Part shown: positions 1-7,889 of the stretch, in pieces
Numbering within the stretch: the first letter of the stretch is position 1
How the letters are laid out: each line of letters starts with the position of its first letter
Assembly: GCF_030159795.1 (NCBI RefSeq)
Contig: NZ_BSND01000003.1
Location: 496,001-560,000 of the forward strand
DNA from: Methylophaga thalassica
Lineage (GTDB): Bacteria > Pseudomonadota > Gammaproteobacteria > Nitrosococcales > Methylophagaceae
Length of the DNA: 64,000 nucleotides
Reading direction: 5' to 3'
Made by a program: the position numbers and the translations under genes
Notes under the pieces: generated by a model
Seen by the model: only the letters and a program-made list of their open reading frames with translations
Database searches by the model: none
Told to the model about the DNA's origin: nothing

Positions 1-225
1 TCACGAGTCTCACTCGGTCATACTGGCAGACCCATTATCGCGTCTTCAAAGATTAAAATCGCTTTCATCTGCGTGTTGATAGCCGGCTTAGTGAGAACAC
101 TGATGTTTACCATCTTTTCAGCCAGTTTATTGAGTCTATGGCTCAGTATTCTGCTATGGGTGTTGGCATACAGTATTTTTCTGTATCAATACACGCCCAT
201 TTTATTCGCCGAGAGAAAGGGGTGA
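1..225 (+). CDS. NnrS family protein, C-terminal fragment
   Basis: The window opens inside this gene; frame 1 reads 74 codons to TGA at 223-225. The visible N-terminal stretch SRVSLGHTGRP is the signature of NnrS, a polytopic inner-membrane haem/copper protein linked to nitric oxide and nitrosative stress. The rest is two hydrophobic segments (roughly residues 21-40 and 42-63) and a short basic tail ending AERKG, as expected for the NnrS C-terminus. An HPP-family membrane gene follows 81 bp downstream. The start lies outside the window, so length and regulation cannot be judged. Confidence 0.85.
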   Translation, partial: SRVSLGHTGRPIIASSKIKIAFICVLIAGLVRTLMFTIFSASLLSLWLSILLWVLAYSIFLYQYTPILFAERKG

Positions 226-306
226 GCTCGATAAAACCTGTTGCTATATGAGGATGATTTAAATAGGTATAATTTATGCCTATTTTGTATCCCGTGATTT
301 TAATTT

Positions 307-1266
307 ATGAAGCATGCTTTAAAACGACTTATGCTATGGCTGGGGATTGAGAAAAACAGAACCAGCCATAGTGAAAAAGTGATCTCAGCATTCGGGGCGA
401 TGGTCGGTATTCTAGTGACCATTCTGATGACAAAATGGCTGTCACAGCATATTGCAATCAGTGCGGGTTCAGAGTTATTGATTATTGCCTCTTTTGGTGC
501 CACTGCCGTATTGGTGTTTGCTGTCCCTCATGGTGCCTTATCACAACCATGGCAAGTGATTGCAGGTCATCTAATCTCTGCCGCCGTGGGTGTGACCTGC
601 CAATATCTTCTTGGTGCCACGCCACTCGCAGCCGCTATTGCCGTGGGTTTGGCGGTGGGGCTGATGTATTACACCCGTTGCATACATCCACCAGGTGGTG
701 CCACTGCTTTAAATGCTGTTATGGGCGGGGCTGGTATTACACAACTGGGCTACAGCTATTTGCTCTTCCCTGTGTTGGTGAATGTCATCGCTATCCTCAT
801 GGTGGCGATTATCTTTAATGCCTTATTTCACTGGCGACGCTACCCAGTCCATTTATCCAGGCAGACTAAAGAAGCTACTCATGTAAATTTACCATCGGAA
901 GACGTTGCTCTGACTACCGAAGACTTTAATGCCGCTATTCGCGAGATGGATTCCTTTGTGGATTTAACCGAAGAAGGCTTAAGTGAACTCCTCGAAAAAG
1001 CCAAACAAAATGCCTTACTGCATATCGAGCATCCAGAAAAAATCAGCACAGGCAAGTTCTACAGCAATGGCAAAATTGGTCACACATGGGCTGTTCGCCG
1101 CGTGATAGATGAAGGCAAAGAAGGCAGTAAAAATGATGTGGTTATCTACAAAAACGTAGCCGGTAATGACCTATACAACACTGGAATGCTAGAACGCGAA
1201 GCCTTCCGTCAATGGGCCAAATTTGAAGTCTACGAACAAAATGGCCGCTGGTTGAGATTGAGCTAG
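307..1266 (+). CDS. HPP family integral membrane protein
   Basis: 319 aa. Residues about 25-175 form four to five membrane segments with the family motif RCIHPPGGATALNAV (His-Pro-Pro around residue 124), the trait that names the HPP family; some members have been linked to nitrite transport. A soluble tail (about residues 180-319) of acidic and aromatic composition follows, probably cytoplasmic; I do not recognise its domain. It sits just after an NnrS gene, which fits a role in nitrogen-oxide handling, but the substrate is inference. The ATG at 307 gives the full N-terminus. Confidence 0.8.
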   Translation: MKHALKRLMLWLGIEKNRTSHSEKVISAFGAMVGILVTILMTKWLSQHIAISAGSELLIIASFGATAVLVFAVPHGALSQPWQVIAGHLISAAVGVTCQYLLGATPLAAAIAVGLAVGLMYYTRCIHPPGGATALNAVMGGAGITQLGYSYLLFPVLVNVIAILMVAIIFNALFHWRRYPVHLSRQTKEATHVNLPSEDVALTTEDFNAAIREMDSFVDLTEEGLSELLEKAKQNALLHIEHPEKISTGKFYSNGKIGHTWAVRRVIDEGKEGSKNDVVIYKNVAGNDLYNTGMLEREAFRQWAKFEVYEQNGRWLRLS

Positions 1267-1570
1267 CGAACATCACATATTTATCACTCGATCCTTCTGA
1301 ATGTTGCTCAACAATTAAAACTATGGAATATTGACCTAATATCAATAGATTGCATTGCGGCTACTAGAATAGTTCGTAAAGGACTTAAATGAACACAGAA
1401 ATGGATATTTCAATATGAACATCGCTTTTTATCTGAGACATACTCATTTCCAAGTGAATAAAGATTTGGCTCTATTTTTCCAACCCATTTCAACTTTCTG
1501 GCTCTATTTCTCAAAAAATTAATCATCGTTTCTTTTTTAATCAAATGCTTGGAGAGCTTAAAACGGAATT
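1267..1570. other. Intergenic gap, AT-rich, no gene seen
   Basis: 304 bp between the HPP gene and a small membrane-protein gene. I see no open frame, tRNA or strong hairpin. It marks the change from ordinary chromosomal sequence to the AT-rich cassette-like pair downstream. No second attC or attI-like core (GTTRRRY paired with RYYYAAC) was found here. Confidence 0.5.
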
Positions 1571-1948
1571 ATGAAGCGACTTCTTTATATTTATTATGAA
1601 GCCAGAGGCTTCATAAAAGACGCTCTTAAAAATATGAATCCATACTACTGGAATACTTTATTTGTAATGCTGGTAAGTTTTCTTCCGGCAACTATTGCTA
1701 GAATAATGTATGTCGTTATACCGACTGATAACTTGAGATTTCCAATTAACCTTTTGATGGCTTCCTCATATTACTTACTAGTAATTGCATTTGGCTGTTT
1801 CTGTTTAAATTATTTCTTCTGGTTAAAGGGAAATGAATATAAAGTCGTTATTTCTGTTGTATTAGCAGTTATCACCGTTCTGTTTTGCTTTTTTATCGGT
1901 GGGTATTTTTCACTTCTCAACCATTTTGCTATTGGTGGTCACAAATGA
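1571..1948 (+). CDS. Small hypothetical membrane protein (cassette-like)
   Basis: 125 aa, not recognised. Three hydrophobic segments are visible (about residues 28-48, 57-80 and 90-112) after a short basic/aromatic N-terminus. The gene is AT-rich compared with its neighbours. Its TGA lies four bases before a sequence with attC geometry, the spacing expected for an integron gene cassette. Function unknown; membrane location is inferred from hydrophobicity. Confidence 0.6.
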   Translation: MKRLLYIYYEARGFIKDALKNMNPYYWNTLFVMLVSFLPATIARIMYVVIPTDNLRFPINLLMASSYYLLVIAFGCFCLNYFFWLKGNEYKVVISVVLAVITVLFCFFIGGYFSLLNHFAIGGHK

Positions 1949-1951
1949 AAT

Positions 1952-2035
1952 TTTTAACAAGCGCTTCAAGTACGTTCGTTACGCTCACTTGAGACGACGC
2001 AATAAGTGCGTCGCTACTTAACCAGATCGTTGGGT
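1952..2035 (+). repeat. attC-like recombination site
   Basis: 84 bp with the layout of an integron attC: a TTTTAAC box (1952-1958), an L''-like arm GCGCTTCAAG (1961-1970), an internal hairpin CGACGCA-ATAAG-TGCGTCG, an L'-like arm TACTTAACC (about 2014-2022) pairing with TTCAAGTA apart from one extrahelical base, and a GTTGGGT core (2029-2035) matching GTTRRRY. It starts right after one small ORF and ends 10 bp before the next ATG, exactly where attC sites lie. The first base of the left box departs from RYYYAAC. No integrase gene is in the window. Confidence 0.55.
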
Positions 2036-2045
2036 ATAAAAGAAT

Positions 2046-2411
2046 ATGGATGTTCTATCACACAAACAATTGTTAATAGCTACAATTTCACTATTTCCAT
2101 ACTCAATAGTCGGATTTTATGTTGTCTTACGTTTACTTAATGTAAAAGAAGAACTGCTAAAAAGAAGTGTTTTTCTATCATTACTGTTTACCGGTCTTTT
2201 GCTTTTCATACGTGTATCACTGGCGCTTACCATTCCAATTCTTAGTGGCTGGGCAACTGTAATTACTGCAGTGGCGTTTGCTCTTATCATTCCTAAATAT
2301 CTAACTCTAAAAAACTGGCAAGCAATAGCTATACCTTTTGGCGTGTACGTTTTTGCTCACTTATTCTTAGCTCTGACGTTAATGGCTGTTTTTAATCTAG
2401 TTGCTAGATAA
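2046..2411 (+). CDS. Small hypothetical membrane protein (cassette-like)
   Basis: 121 aa, not recognised. Four hydrophobic stretches (about residues 8-28, 40-60, 66-85 and 92-117) predict an integral membrane protein. The ATG follows the GTTGGGT core of the attC-like site by 10 bp, typical of a cassette ORF. Directly after its stop the sequence AACAAGG might be the remains of a second site, but no matching right half is visible. AT-rich like its upstream neighbour. Confidence 0.6.
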   Translation: MDVLSHKQLLIATISLFPYSIVGFYVVLRLLNVKEELLKRSVFLSLLFTGLLLFIRVSLALTIPILSGWATVITAVAFALIIPKYLTLKNWQAIAIPFGVYVFAHLFLALTLMAVFNLVAR

Positions 2412-2581
2412 CAAGGTCTACAAAACCTGATATTTAGGGTCAGTGTAAAAATCGGACCTTCTTGATTTCTTGCAATTCGTTACTGACTCATACACCTCAT
2501 CAATTTACTAAATGAAACTCATCACTGAGTTCTCAGTCTGTACTCGTCTAAACATCAATTTCCCACTGAGGAGGAGAGTTT

Positions 2582-3187
2582 ATGGATTATATTGGTCCCG
2601 TCAGCTCTGCTGTTATGGCCATTATCTGGCTTGTCTATCTACAGTTAATTCTTAGTCAATATCGCCGTAATAATCGGCCATATCTTATTTTTCACCATGC
2701 TCAAAATGAAAACCCCGATGCTTTATGTTTATTAGTGAATATGGGGGAGCGACCTGTTCATGTGGTGTGCGTACAAGCCGTGATAAAAATGACGTCCGGG
2801 GAAGAGCATAAGCTTGCTGTGACGGAGTTTGAACGTATTAATGTGACCGAGCAGGATGTGCAGCAAACATTGCGTCAAGGACCATTGCTGAATGGCGGTT
2901 ATCTGATTTTGGGTACGTTTCAAGACATTATTCAAAAGACTCAAAATGAAATAGGTTTAAACGCTTCACTGGAAGACGTTGAGTGCCTGGAGTTAAGAGC
3001 GGCGGTAATTCATGCGCCAAGTAAACACCCTGTTGGGGCGAAGCGCGCATTTGTGTTGAAGCACAATACCGGCACTTGCGTTTATCCAAAAGACATCAAC
3101 ACGAGGCAGATGGTAAAGCGTAAAGACAAACAAGAAGTCGCGCAGTGGATAGAGTCAGAGCTCCACCCACGTGAGAATAATGGATAG
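2582..3187 (+). CDS. Hypothetical membrane-anchored protein
   Basis: 201 aa. One N-terminal membrane helix (about residues 6-26) is followed by a basic stretch QYRRNNRP and a soluble domain of about 170 residues, so a cytoplasmic domain anchored by a single helix is likely. A strong Shine-Dalgarno (GAGGAGAG) sits 7-8 bp before the ATG. I recognise no family. The next small membrane gene begins 5 bp after its stop, so the two are probably co-translated. Confidence 0.65.
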   Translation: MDYIGPVSSAVMAIIWLVYLQLILSQYRRNNRPYLIFHHAQNENPDALCLLVNMGERPVHVVCVQAVIKMTSGEEHKLAVTEFERINVTEQDVQQTLRQGPLLNGGYLILGTFQDIIQKTQNEIGLNASLEDVECLELRAAVIHAPSKHPVGAKRAFVLKHNTGTCVYPKDINTRQMVKRKDKQEVAQWIESELHPRENNG

Positions 3188-3192
3188 TAATA

Positions 3193-3420
3193 GTGATAAG
3201 CGCGACGGTTCTGAGTTGGGTGCCAGCGTTGATTCAGTTTTTGTTTGCTGTGGTGGCGATGCACTTCATTGCCAGGCGGATGCAAGAAGCCATCTTTATT
3301 GAGAATCTCTCTTATGGTGAGGAAAAGTCGGGACTACTCGCTCTCTGGTTTTGGTCATTTTTCACTTTAGCTTGCTACGTTATTGTCGTGCTGAGTTTGA
3401 TTTATCTACTTGATACATAG
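3193..3420 (+). CDS. Small hypothetical membrane protein
   Basis: 75 aa starting with GTG at 3193, 5 bp after the preceding stop. Two hydrophobic segments (about residues 5-27 and 50-72) flank a short polar loop. Likely the second gene of a two-gene unit with the anchored protein upstream. Family not recognised. Confidence 0.55.
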   Translation: MISATVLSWVPALIQFLFAVVAMHFIARRMQEAIFIENLSYGEEKSGLLALWFWSFFTLACYVIVVLSLIYLLDT

Positions 3421-3683
3421 TTGTATTCCTGACCAGCTTTGCCCGTTCAGATTGATGTCGATGGGGCAATCTTAATGCCGTAAATCGCCAAAACCGACGT
3501 TTGTCTGTGCTTTCTAGTACCAAGGTACAATTGTTTGAGATATAAAAGCGATTTATTCTATACCTGTAATAAATTGATTCATCAATAAAGCCAACCTTGG
3601 TGTGAGCCAAGTACGGAAAGCTTCAGGTCTTTATGAGTAGTGGATAAAGATGGCTGGGTTGCACAACAACAAAGGCTTATGTA

Positions 3684-4223
3684 ATGAAGTTATTTAGCAA
3701 AAATCTATTAATTGCACTTGGATTATTAATCATGGCGCCGTTGACTGCTAATGCAGCAACTGTCCACCTTGATGCAAAAACTAATACTAGTTCAAATGCT
3801 GTTGAGCTAAACCTGAAAGCAGGTACTTATTCAATAAGCCCATTCAAAGATGATACATACACAGCGTGGAATGCTTGGGGTAAAGTTCAAGGTTGTAGTG
3901 CTGATGGTACAGGTTGTTCTAAAGGCTGGGTTAACAACTACTCATTCACTACACCGTCTGGTACCACTAACATCATCACTAGTGATACTAATAGATATAA
4001 GACAGCGGATTTAGCACTGCTGAATGCGCTTGGTGCAACATTTACACTGTTATCAGATGCCACAGTTCAGTTCTTCATCAATGACAGTAATTACGGTGAC
4101 AACATCGGCGGCATGTCATTAAACGTGTCAGCTGTGCCAGTTCCTGCTGCAGCGTTCTTATTTGCTCCTGCATTATTAGGTTTCATGGGCTTACGTCGTA
4201 AAGCTCAAAAAACAGTCGCTTAA
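3684..4223 (+). CDS. VPLPA-CTERM sorting domain protein
   Basis: 179 aa exported protein. The N-terminus is a Sec signal peptide (KKN-type basic start, hydrophobic core, likely cleavage after TANA about residue 25). The C-terminus has the tripartite sorting signal: VPVPAAAF motif, hydrophobic helix, then a basic tail LRRKAQK. This is the VPLPA variant of PEP-CTERM tails, processed by exosortase-type enzymes in Gram-negative bacteria that make exopolysaccharide. The middle is Ser/Thr/Asn-rich and probably secreted or surface-bound. The exosortase is not in this window. A terminator follows 21 bp after the stop. Confidence 0.85.
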   Translation: MKLFSKNLLIALGLLIMAPLTANAATVHLDAKTNTSSNAVELNLKAGTYSISPFKDDTYTAWNAWGKVQGCSADGTGCSKGWVNNYSFTTPSGTTNIITSDTNRYKTADLALLNALGATFTLLSDATVQFFINDSNYGDNIGGMSLNVSAVPVPAAAFLFAPALLGFMGLRRKAQKTVA

Positions 4224-4244
4224 TACACAAACTGTTAAACCGAT

Positions 4245-4282
4245 AAAAGCCGTAATGATTAAGTTCATTACGGCTTTTTTAT
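4245..4282 (+). terminator. Rho-independent terminator after VPLPA-CTERM gene
   Basis: AAAAGCCGTAATGA pairs with TCATTACGGCTTTT across a short loop, followed by a T run. It ends the single-gene unit at 3684-4223. Confidence 0.9.
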
Positions 4283-4404
4283 TGCCTGATTGAAATATAT
4301 GGCAAGATGATATGGCAAATGAGCCGTTTACTTTAAAGTCTAGAGAATAATATTCACGACGTTGGTGTAGAGATGATCGTCATTCACCCCCAAGAGTTAA
4401 TTAT

Positions 4405-4743
4405 ATGAACATGGATCAGCCCGATGCCAACTCAGGCTATGCAGAAGAAACATTAACCTTTGAACAAACAAGCGAATTGCCAGGAAAGGTATTACTTGAG
4501 TTTGGTGCGCCCTGGTGTGGACATTGTCAGGCAGCAAGTGCGGCCATAACTGAAGTCGTTAATGAGCATGCGGATCTGAGCCATATCAAAATCTATGACG
4601 GCAAGGGCAAACGACTGGGCCGTGGGTTTAAGGTTAAGCTGTGGCCAACATTGATACTACTGCATGATGGTCAGGAAGTAGGCCGCTTGGTGCGGCCATT
4701 ACGTGCTGACGAGGTTCGTGACTTAATGTCAAAACGCAACTGA
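4405..4743 (+). CDS. Thioredoxin family protein
   Basis: 112 aa with one thioredoxin fold. The active site is WCGHC (Cys38 and Cys41), the CGHC version more usual in PDI-like proteins, and the cis-Pro loop is LWPT (about residue 77). No signal peptide, so a cytoplasmic thiol-disulphide oxidoreductase is expected. Basic patch GKGKRLGRGFK in mid-protein. Convergent with the M23 peptidase gene, 5 bp between stops. Specific substrate unknown. Confidence 0.85.
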   Translation: MNMDQPDANSGYAEETLTFEQTSELPGKVLLEFGAPWCGHCQAASAAITEVVNEHADLSHIKIYDGKGKRLGRGFKVKLWPTLILLHDGQEVGRLVRPLRADEVRDLMSKRN

Positions 4744-4748
4744 TGTTG

Positions 4749-6140
4749 TTACATAGTGGATGTTTTTTTCACTTTCTCGTCTCGCATTAACCATTCATTC
4801 AACCATTCAAGCCCGCCTGCTGTAACAATTGCTTTACCAGACATCAGATCATCAAGATTTTTAATATGTTTCTGATAAACCGCCATTTCCGTTTTGGGTA
4901 TAGATTTCAGCATCGGTATTTTGGCGGTGATGGGGTTAACGGGTTTGTCATTGATGTGCAGTTCATAATGTAAATGTGGGCCGGTACTTCTCCCAGTGTT
5001 ACCTGACAATGCAATGACTTGACCACGCGATACTTTTTGCCCTTTGCGAACAAGAATTTTGCTCAGGTGCAGGTATCTCGTCGAGAAGGCGCCAAACTCT
5101 TTAATCACCACATATTTTCCTGCATAGCGATGTGTTGCAACACGCAATACGACACCATCACCTGTTGAGATAACTTTAGTGCCAACAGGTGTGGCGAAAT
5201 CAACACCGTTATGAGGTGAGACTCTTTTGGTGACAGGGTTTAAACGTCGAGGATTAAAAGAAGAGCTGATTCTGAACCGTTTTTCTGTCGGATAGCGGAG
5301 CAGTGCCGGTGTGAGGTTCTCACCATTTTTATCGTAGTAAATGCCATCGGTGTGCAGATAAGCACTTAGGTCCACTTTCTTACCATTAAAACGGATAGCA
5401 ACAACGGTGTTATTGCCAATAGGCGTGTCATCGATGGTTTCTCGTTCCATCACCACCTGGAATTCATCACCAGCACGCAGATCTCGGCGGAAATTAATTT
5501 TGCTTTGCAGTAATTTTCTCACTGTCATGATGGTTTTATCAGTTAGGCCAGCATCGACAGCAGAAAGATAAAAACTGCCTTCAATCGTGCCTTTTAACAC
5601 TTCTGTTTGCCATGATGTGGGTGTTAATTTCTCATCGTGAATGAAGTTGTTGTCATCACTTCTTTGATAAATGACCGTCTTTTTGGGATCAACCACCAGG
5701 GCTAACTCGGTGAGGTTGTGTTCTTTGTCTAAAGTAAAGATAAGTTGCTGGTCAGGATGTAAGACATCTGCATCGAGATACGCTTCATCGGCTTCGAGTA
5801 TGTTGTAGAGCGTATTGATAGGAATGTTTAACTGATTGAATATCGTTTCAAGACTATCGCCGTCTTTTACCGTATAGCGTATATCCTGAGGTTGAGGCTC
5901 TACAGGCTCAACAGAAACTGGCTGTGAGTTCTCATCAGTGATGTGATTATTATCTGTATGACTCGAACTATCATTTGCAGCTATTTCAGCAGGCTTACTG
6001 TTATCTGATGTTATTTCTGTTACTTCAGCATTGTCACCTGGCTTATCACTAAAGAAATAGTTAAGAAGAGCAATCAATAAAATGATGAGTCCGACAAGGG
6101 TTACAGGCTTAGCATATGGACTAGGTGGGATTTGCTTCAT
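4749..6140 (-). CDS. M23 family peptidoglycan metallopeptidase (MepM-like)
   Basis: 463 aa. N-terminal membrane anchor (about residues 14-30), an acidic linker, a LysM/OapA-like region (YTVKDGDSLETIF, about residues 88-100), then the M23 domain with zinc ligands in HNGVD (about 312) and HLHYE (about 392). Family members are periplasmic DD-endopeptidases that cut cell-wall cross-links during growth, as E. coli MepM does. Length and domain order match MepM/YebA. A 16-bp palindrome lies about 60 bp upstream of its start. Confidence 0.88.
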   Translation of the reverse strand: MKQIPPSPYAKPVTLVGLIILLIALLNYFFSDKPGDNAEVTEITSDNSKPAEIAANDSSSHTDNNHITDENSQPVSVEPVEPQPQDIRYTVKDGDSLETIFNQLNIPINTLYNILEADEAYLDADVLHPDQQLIFTLDKEHNLTELALVVDPKKTVIYQRSDDNNFIHDEKLTPTSWQTEVLKGTIEGSFYLSAVDAGLTDKTIMTVRKLLQSKINFRRDLRAGDEFQVVMERETIDDTPIGNNTVVAIRFNGKKVDLSAYLHTDGIYYDKNGENLTPALLRYPTEKRFRISSSFNPRRLNPVTKRVSPHNGVDFATPVGTKVISTGDGVVLRVATHRYAGKYVVIKEFGAFSTRYLHLSKILVRKGQKVSRGQVIALSGNTGRSTGPHLHYELHINDKPVNPITAKIPMLKSIPKTEMAVYQKHIKNLDDLMSGKAIVTAGGLEWLNEWLMRDEKVKKTSTM

Positions 6141-6444
6141 AACGAATATTCATGATCAAAAAAATAGCTGGGAATATATCATATAATGAATTTATTAAAT
6201 ATGATATATCATATCAATAAGTATTTGTGTTAGTTGAAGTTTTTAGAACTAATTGCTCATGCGAAAGAGATGAATAGACAGACCATTGTTTATTTGTTTT
6301 GTTCTCGAGGAGTTGAAAAAAATAGGGTTTGAATTAATGGTTCGTATGAGTCGTGACTGCAATAGATTTATTGCGTGTTATAAGAATGATCAGATAGAGA
6401 GATAGTGAGCTATTTGAGAAGTGGAATATTTAAGATGCAGAAAT
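6141..6444. other. Upstream region of the M23 peptidase, no gene
   Basis: 304 bp between the peptidase start and the tRNA-Asn terminator. It is strongly AT-rich near 6170-6230, consistent with a promoter for the leftward peptidase, and contains the palindrome listed separately. I see no ORF or RNA gene in the rest. Confidence 0.5.
6199..6214. promoter_or_regulatory. 16-bp palindrome, candidate operator
   Basis: ATATGATATATCATAT is a perfect palindrome 59-74 bp upstream of the M23 peptidase start. A near copy of a half, ATATATCATAT, occurs at 6174-6184. It could be an operator for the peptidase; AT-richness makes chance palindromes less surprising, so this is tentative. Confidence 0.3.
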
Positions 6445-6478
6445 AAAAAAGCCTCAAAGATTGCTCTTTGAGGCTTTC
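6445..6478 (-). terminator. Terminator downstream of tRNA-Asn
   Basis: On the minus strand GAAAGCCTCAAAGA pairs with TCTTTGAGGC across GCAA, followed by six T. It lies 9 bp beyond the tRNA-Asn 3' end. Confidence 0.85.
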
Positions 6479-6487
6479 AATATTCTT

Positions 6488-6563
6488 TGGCTCCCCGAGC
6501 TGGACTCGAACCAGCGACCCAATGATTAACAGTCATTTGCTCTACCAACTGAGCTATCGGGGA
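6488..6563 (-). tRNA. tRNA-Asn (GTT)
   Basis: 76 nt cloverleaf on the minus strand: acceptor TCCCCGA/TCGGGGA, D-arm with AGCTCAGTTGGTAGAGC, anticodon loop CTGTTAA with GTT, T-arm GGTTCGAGTCC and encoded CCA. Reads asparagine codons AAC/AAU. Confidence 0.97.
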
Positions 6564-6626
6564 ACAGAAAGATGGCTATTCTAGTGGCTTGACCTGTGTA
6601 GGTCAAGCCTAAATTTGAATAATTTT

Positions 6627-7811
6627 TTACGCAATAAATTCGGCGATACGAATCAGTGCGTTACGAAGATTCTCTTCGCTGGTGGCGATCGACAGACGAA
6701 TATGATTTTTCAATCCGAACGCAGAACCAGGGACAACAGCCACGCCTTTTTCAACCAATAAGGCTTCAGCAAAGTCCATGTCATCGTTCAATTCTGGCTT
6801 GTTTTCCAGTACACCAGCGATACTTGGGAAGACATAGAACGTGCCGTCAGTTTCTAATGAATCAACACCAGGCATTTTGTTCAATTCAGCCACAACGAAA
6901 TCGTGACGTTTTTTGAATTCGGTCAGCATGGTTTTGATGCATGACTGATCGCCATTCAGTGCTTCCACAGCAGCTGCCTGAGAAATAGATGCTGGGTTAG
7001 AAGTACTTTGGGATTGTACTTTTTTCATTGCAGCAATCAGTGGGGCAGGACCTGCAGCATAACCAATACGCCAGCCAGTCATTGAGTAGGCTTTTGATAC
7101 ACCATTCATGACCAATGTTCTGTCATATAAGTCTGGACAGGCATTCAAAATATTGCAGAAAGGTTCATCTGCCCAATAAATATGTTCGTACATATCATCA
7201 GTGGCAATAAGAATGTTTGGATGTTTACGTAACACGTCGCCCAACGCTTCAAGCTCTTTTAAGCTGTATGCCATCCCGGTTGGGTTAGACGGGCTGTTGA
7301 TAACGAACAGTTTTGTTTTATCTGTAATAGCAGCTTCTAATTGCTCAGGTGTGATTTTGAACTGGTTTTCCTGACCTGCTTCGATAATAACCGGTACACC
7401 GTCAGCAAGCAGGGTCATATCAGGGTATGATACCCAGTATGGTGCTGGAATGATGACTTCATCGCCCGCTTCAATAAAGGCTTGGGCCAGGTTGAAAAAG
7501 CTTTGTTTTCCACCGACGGAAACTAAGACTTGATTCGCGGCATACTCGAGCCCATTATCTCTTGAGAACTTTTTGATGATGGCTTCTTTCAAATCTGCTG
7601 TGCCATCGACAGGCGTGTATTTTGTTTTGCCGCTGTGGATAGCCTCAATAGCAGCTTGTTTGATGTGTTCAGGTGTATCGAAGTCGGGTTCGCCTGCACC
7701 CAGACCAATAACATCTTTGCCTTCGGCTCTCAGCGCAGCAGCACGTGCTGTGATAGCCAAAGTCGGAGACGGTTTGATGTTTTGAACACGTTGGGAGAGC
7801 TTGATAGTCAA
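6627..7811 (-). CDS. aspC: Class I pyridoxal-phosphate aspartate aminotransferase
   Basis: About 394 aa, cytoplasmic. The N-terminus LSQRVQNIKPSPTLAITARA, SPSNPTGMAY and the PLP-lysine region NGVSKAYSMTGWRIGY (catalytic Lys about residue 239) are typical of the aspartate/prephenate aminotransferase (AAT-Ib) group, which exchanges amino groups between aspartate and 2-oxoglutarate. I chose the TTG at 7811 because AAGGA lies 6-7 bp before it and homologues begin near TIKLSQR; a GTG at 7832 would add seven residues but has no Shine-Dalgarno. Divergent from uvrB. Confidence 0.9.
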   Translation of the reverse strand: MTIKLSQRVQNIKPSPTLAITARAAALRAEGKDVIGLGAGEPDFDTPEHIKQAAIEAIHSGKTKYTPVDGTADLKEAIIKKFSRDNGLEYAANQVLVSVGGKQSFFNLAQAFIEAGDEVIIPAPYWVSYPDMTLLADGVPVIIEAGQENQFKITPEQLEAAITDKTKLFVINSPSNPTGMAYSLKELEALGDVLRKHPNILIATDDMYEHIYWADEPFCNILNACPDLYDRTLVMNGVSKAYSMTGWRIGYAAGPAPLIAAMKKVQSQSTSNPASISQAAAVEALNGDQSCIKTMLTEFKKRHDFVVAELNKMPGVDSLETDGTFYVFPSIAGVLENKPELNDDMDFAEALLVEKGVAVVPGSAFGLKNHIRLSIATSEENLRNALIRIAEFIA

Positions 7812-7889
7812 AATCTTTCCTTCATTTAACACGGTAAATTGATAAATATCTCAATAATATACGCCAAACATAATCGATGCTAAAGACGT

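Noticed and set aside
435..818. 127-aa rightward frame inside the HPP gene
   Set aside because: Cys/Trp-rich shadow frame with no independent support.
7833..7889. Possible LexA box before uvrB
   Set aside because: No CTG-N10-CAG match in the interval.
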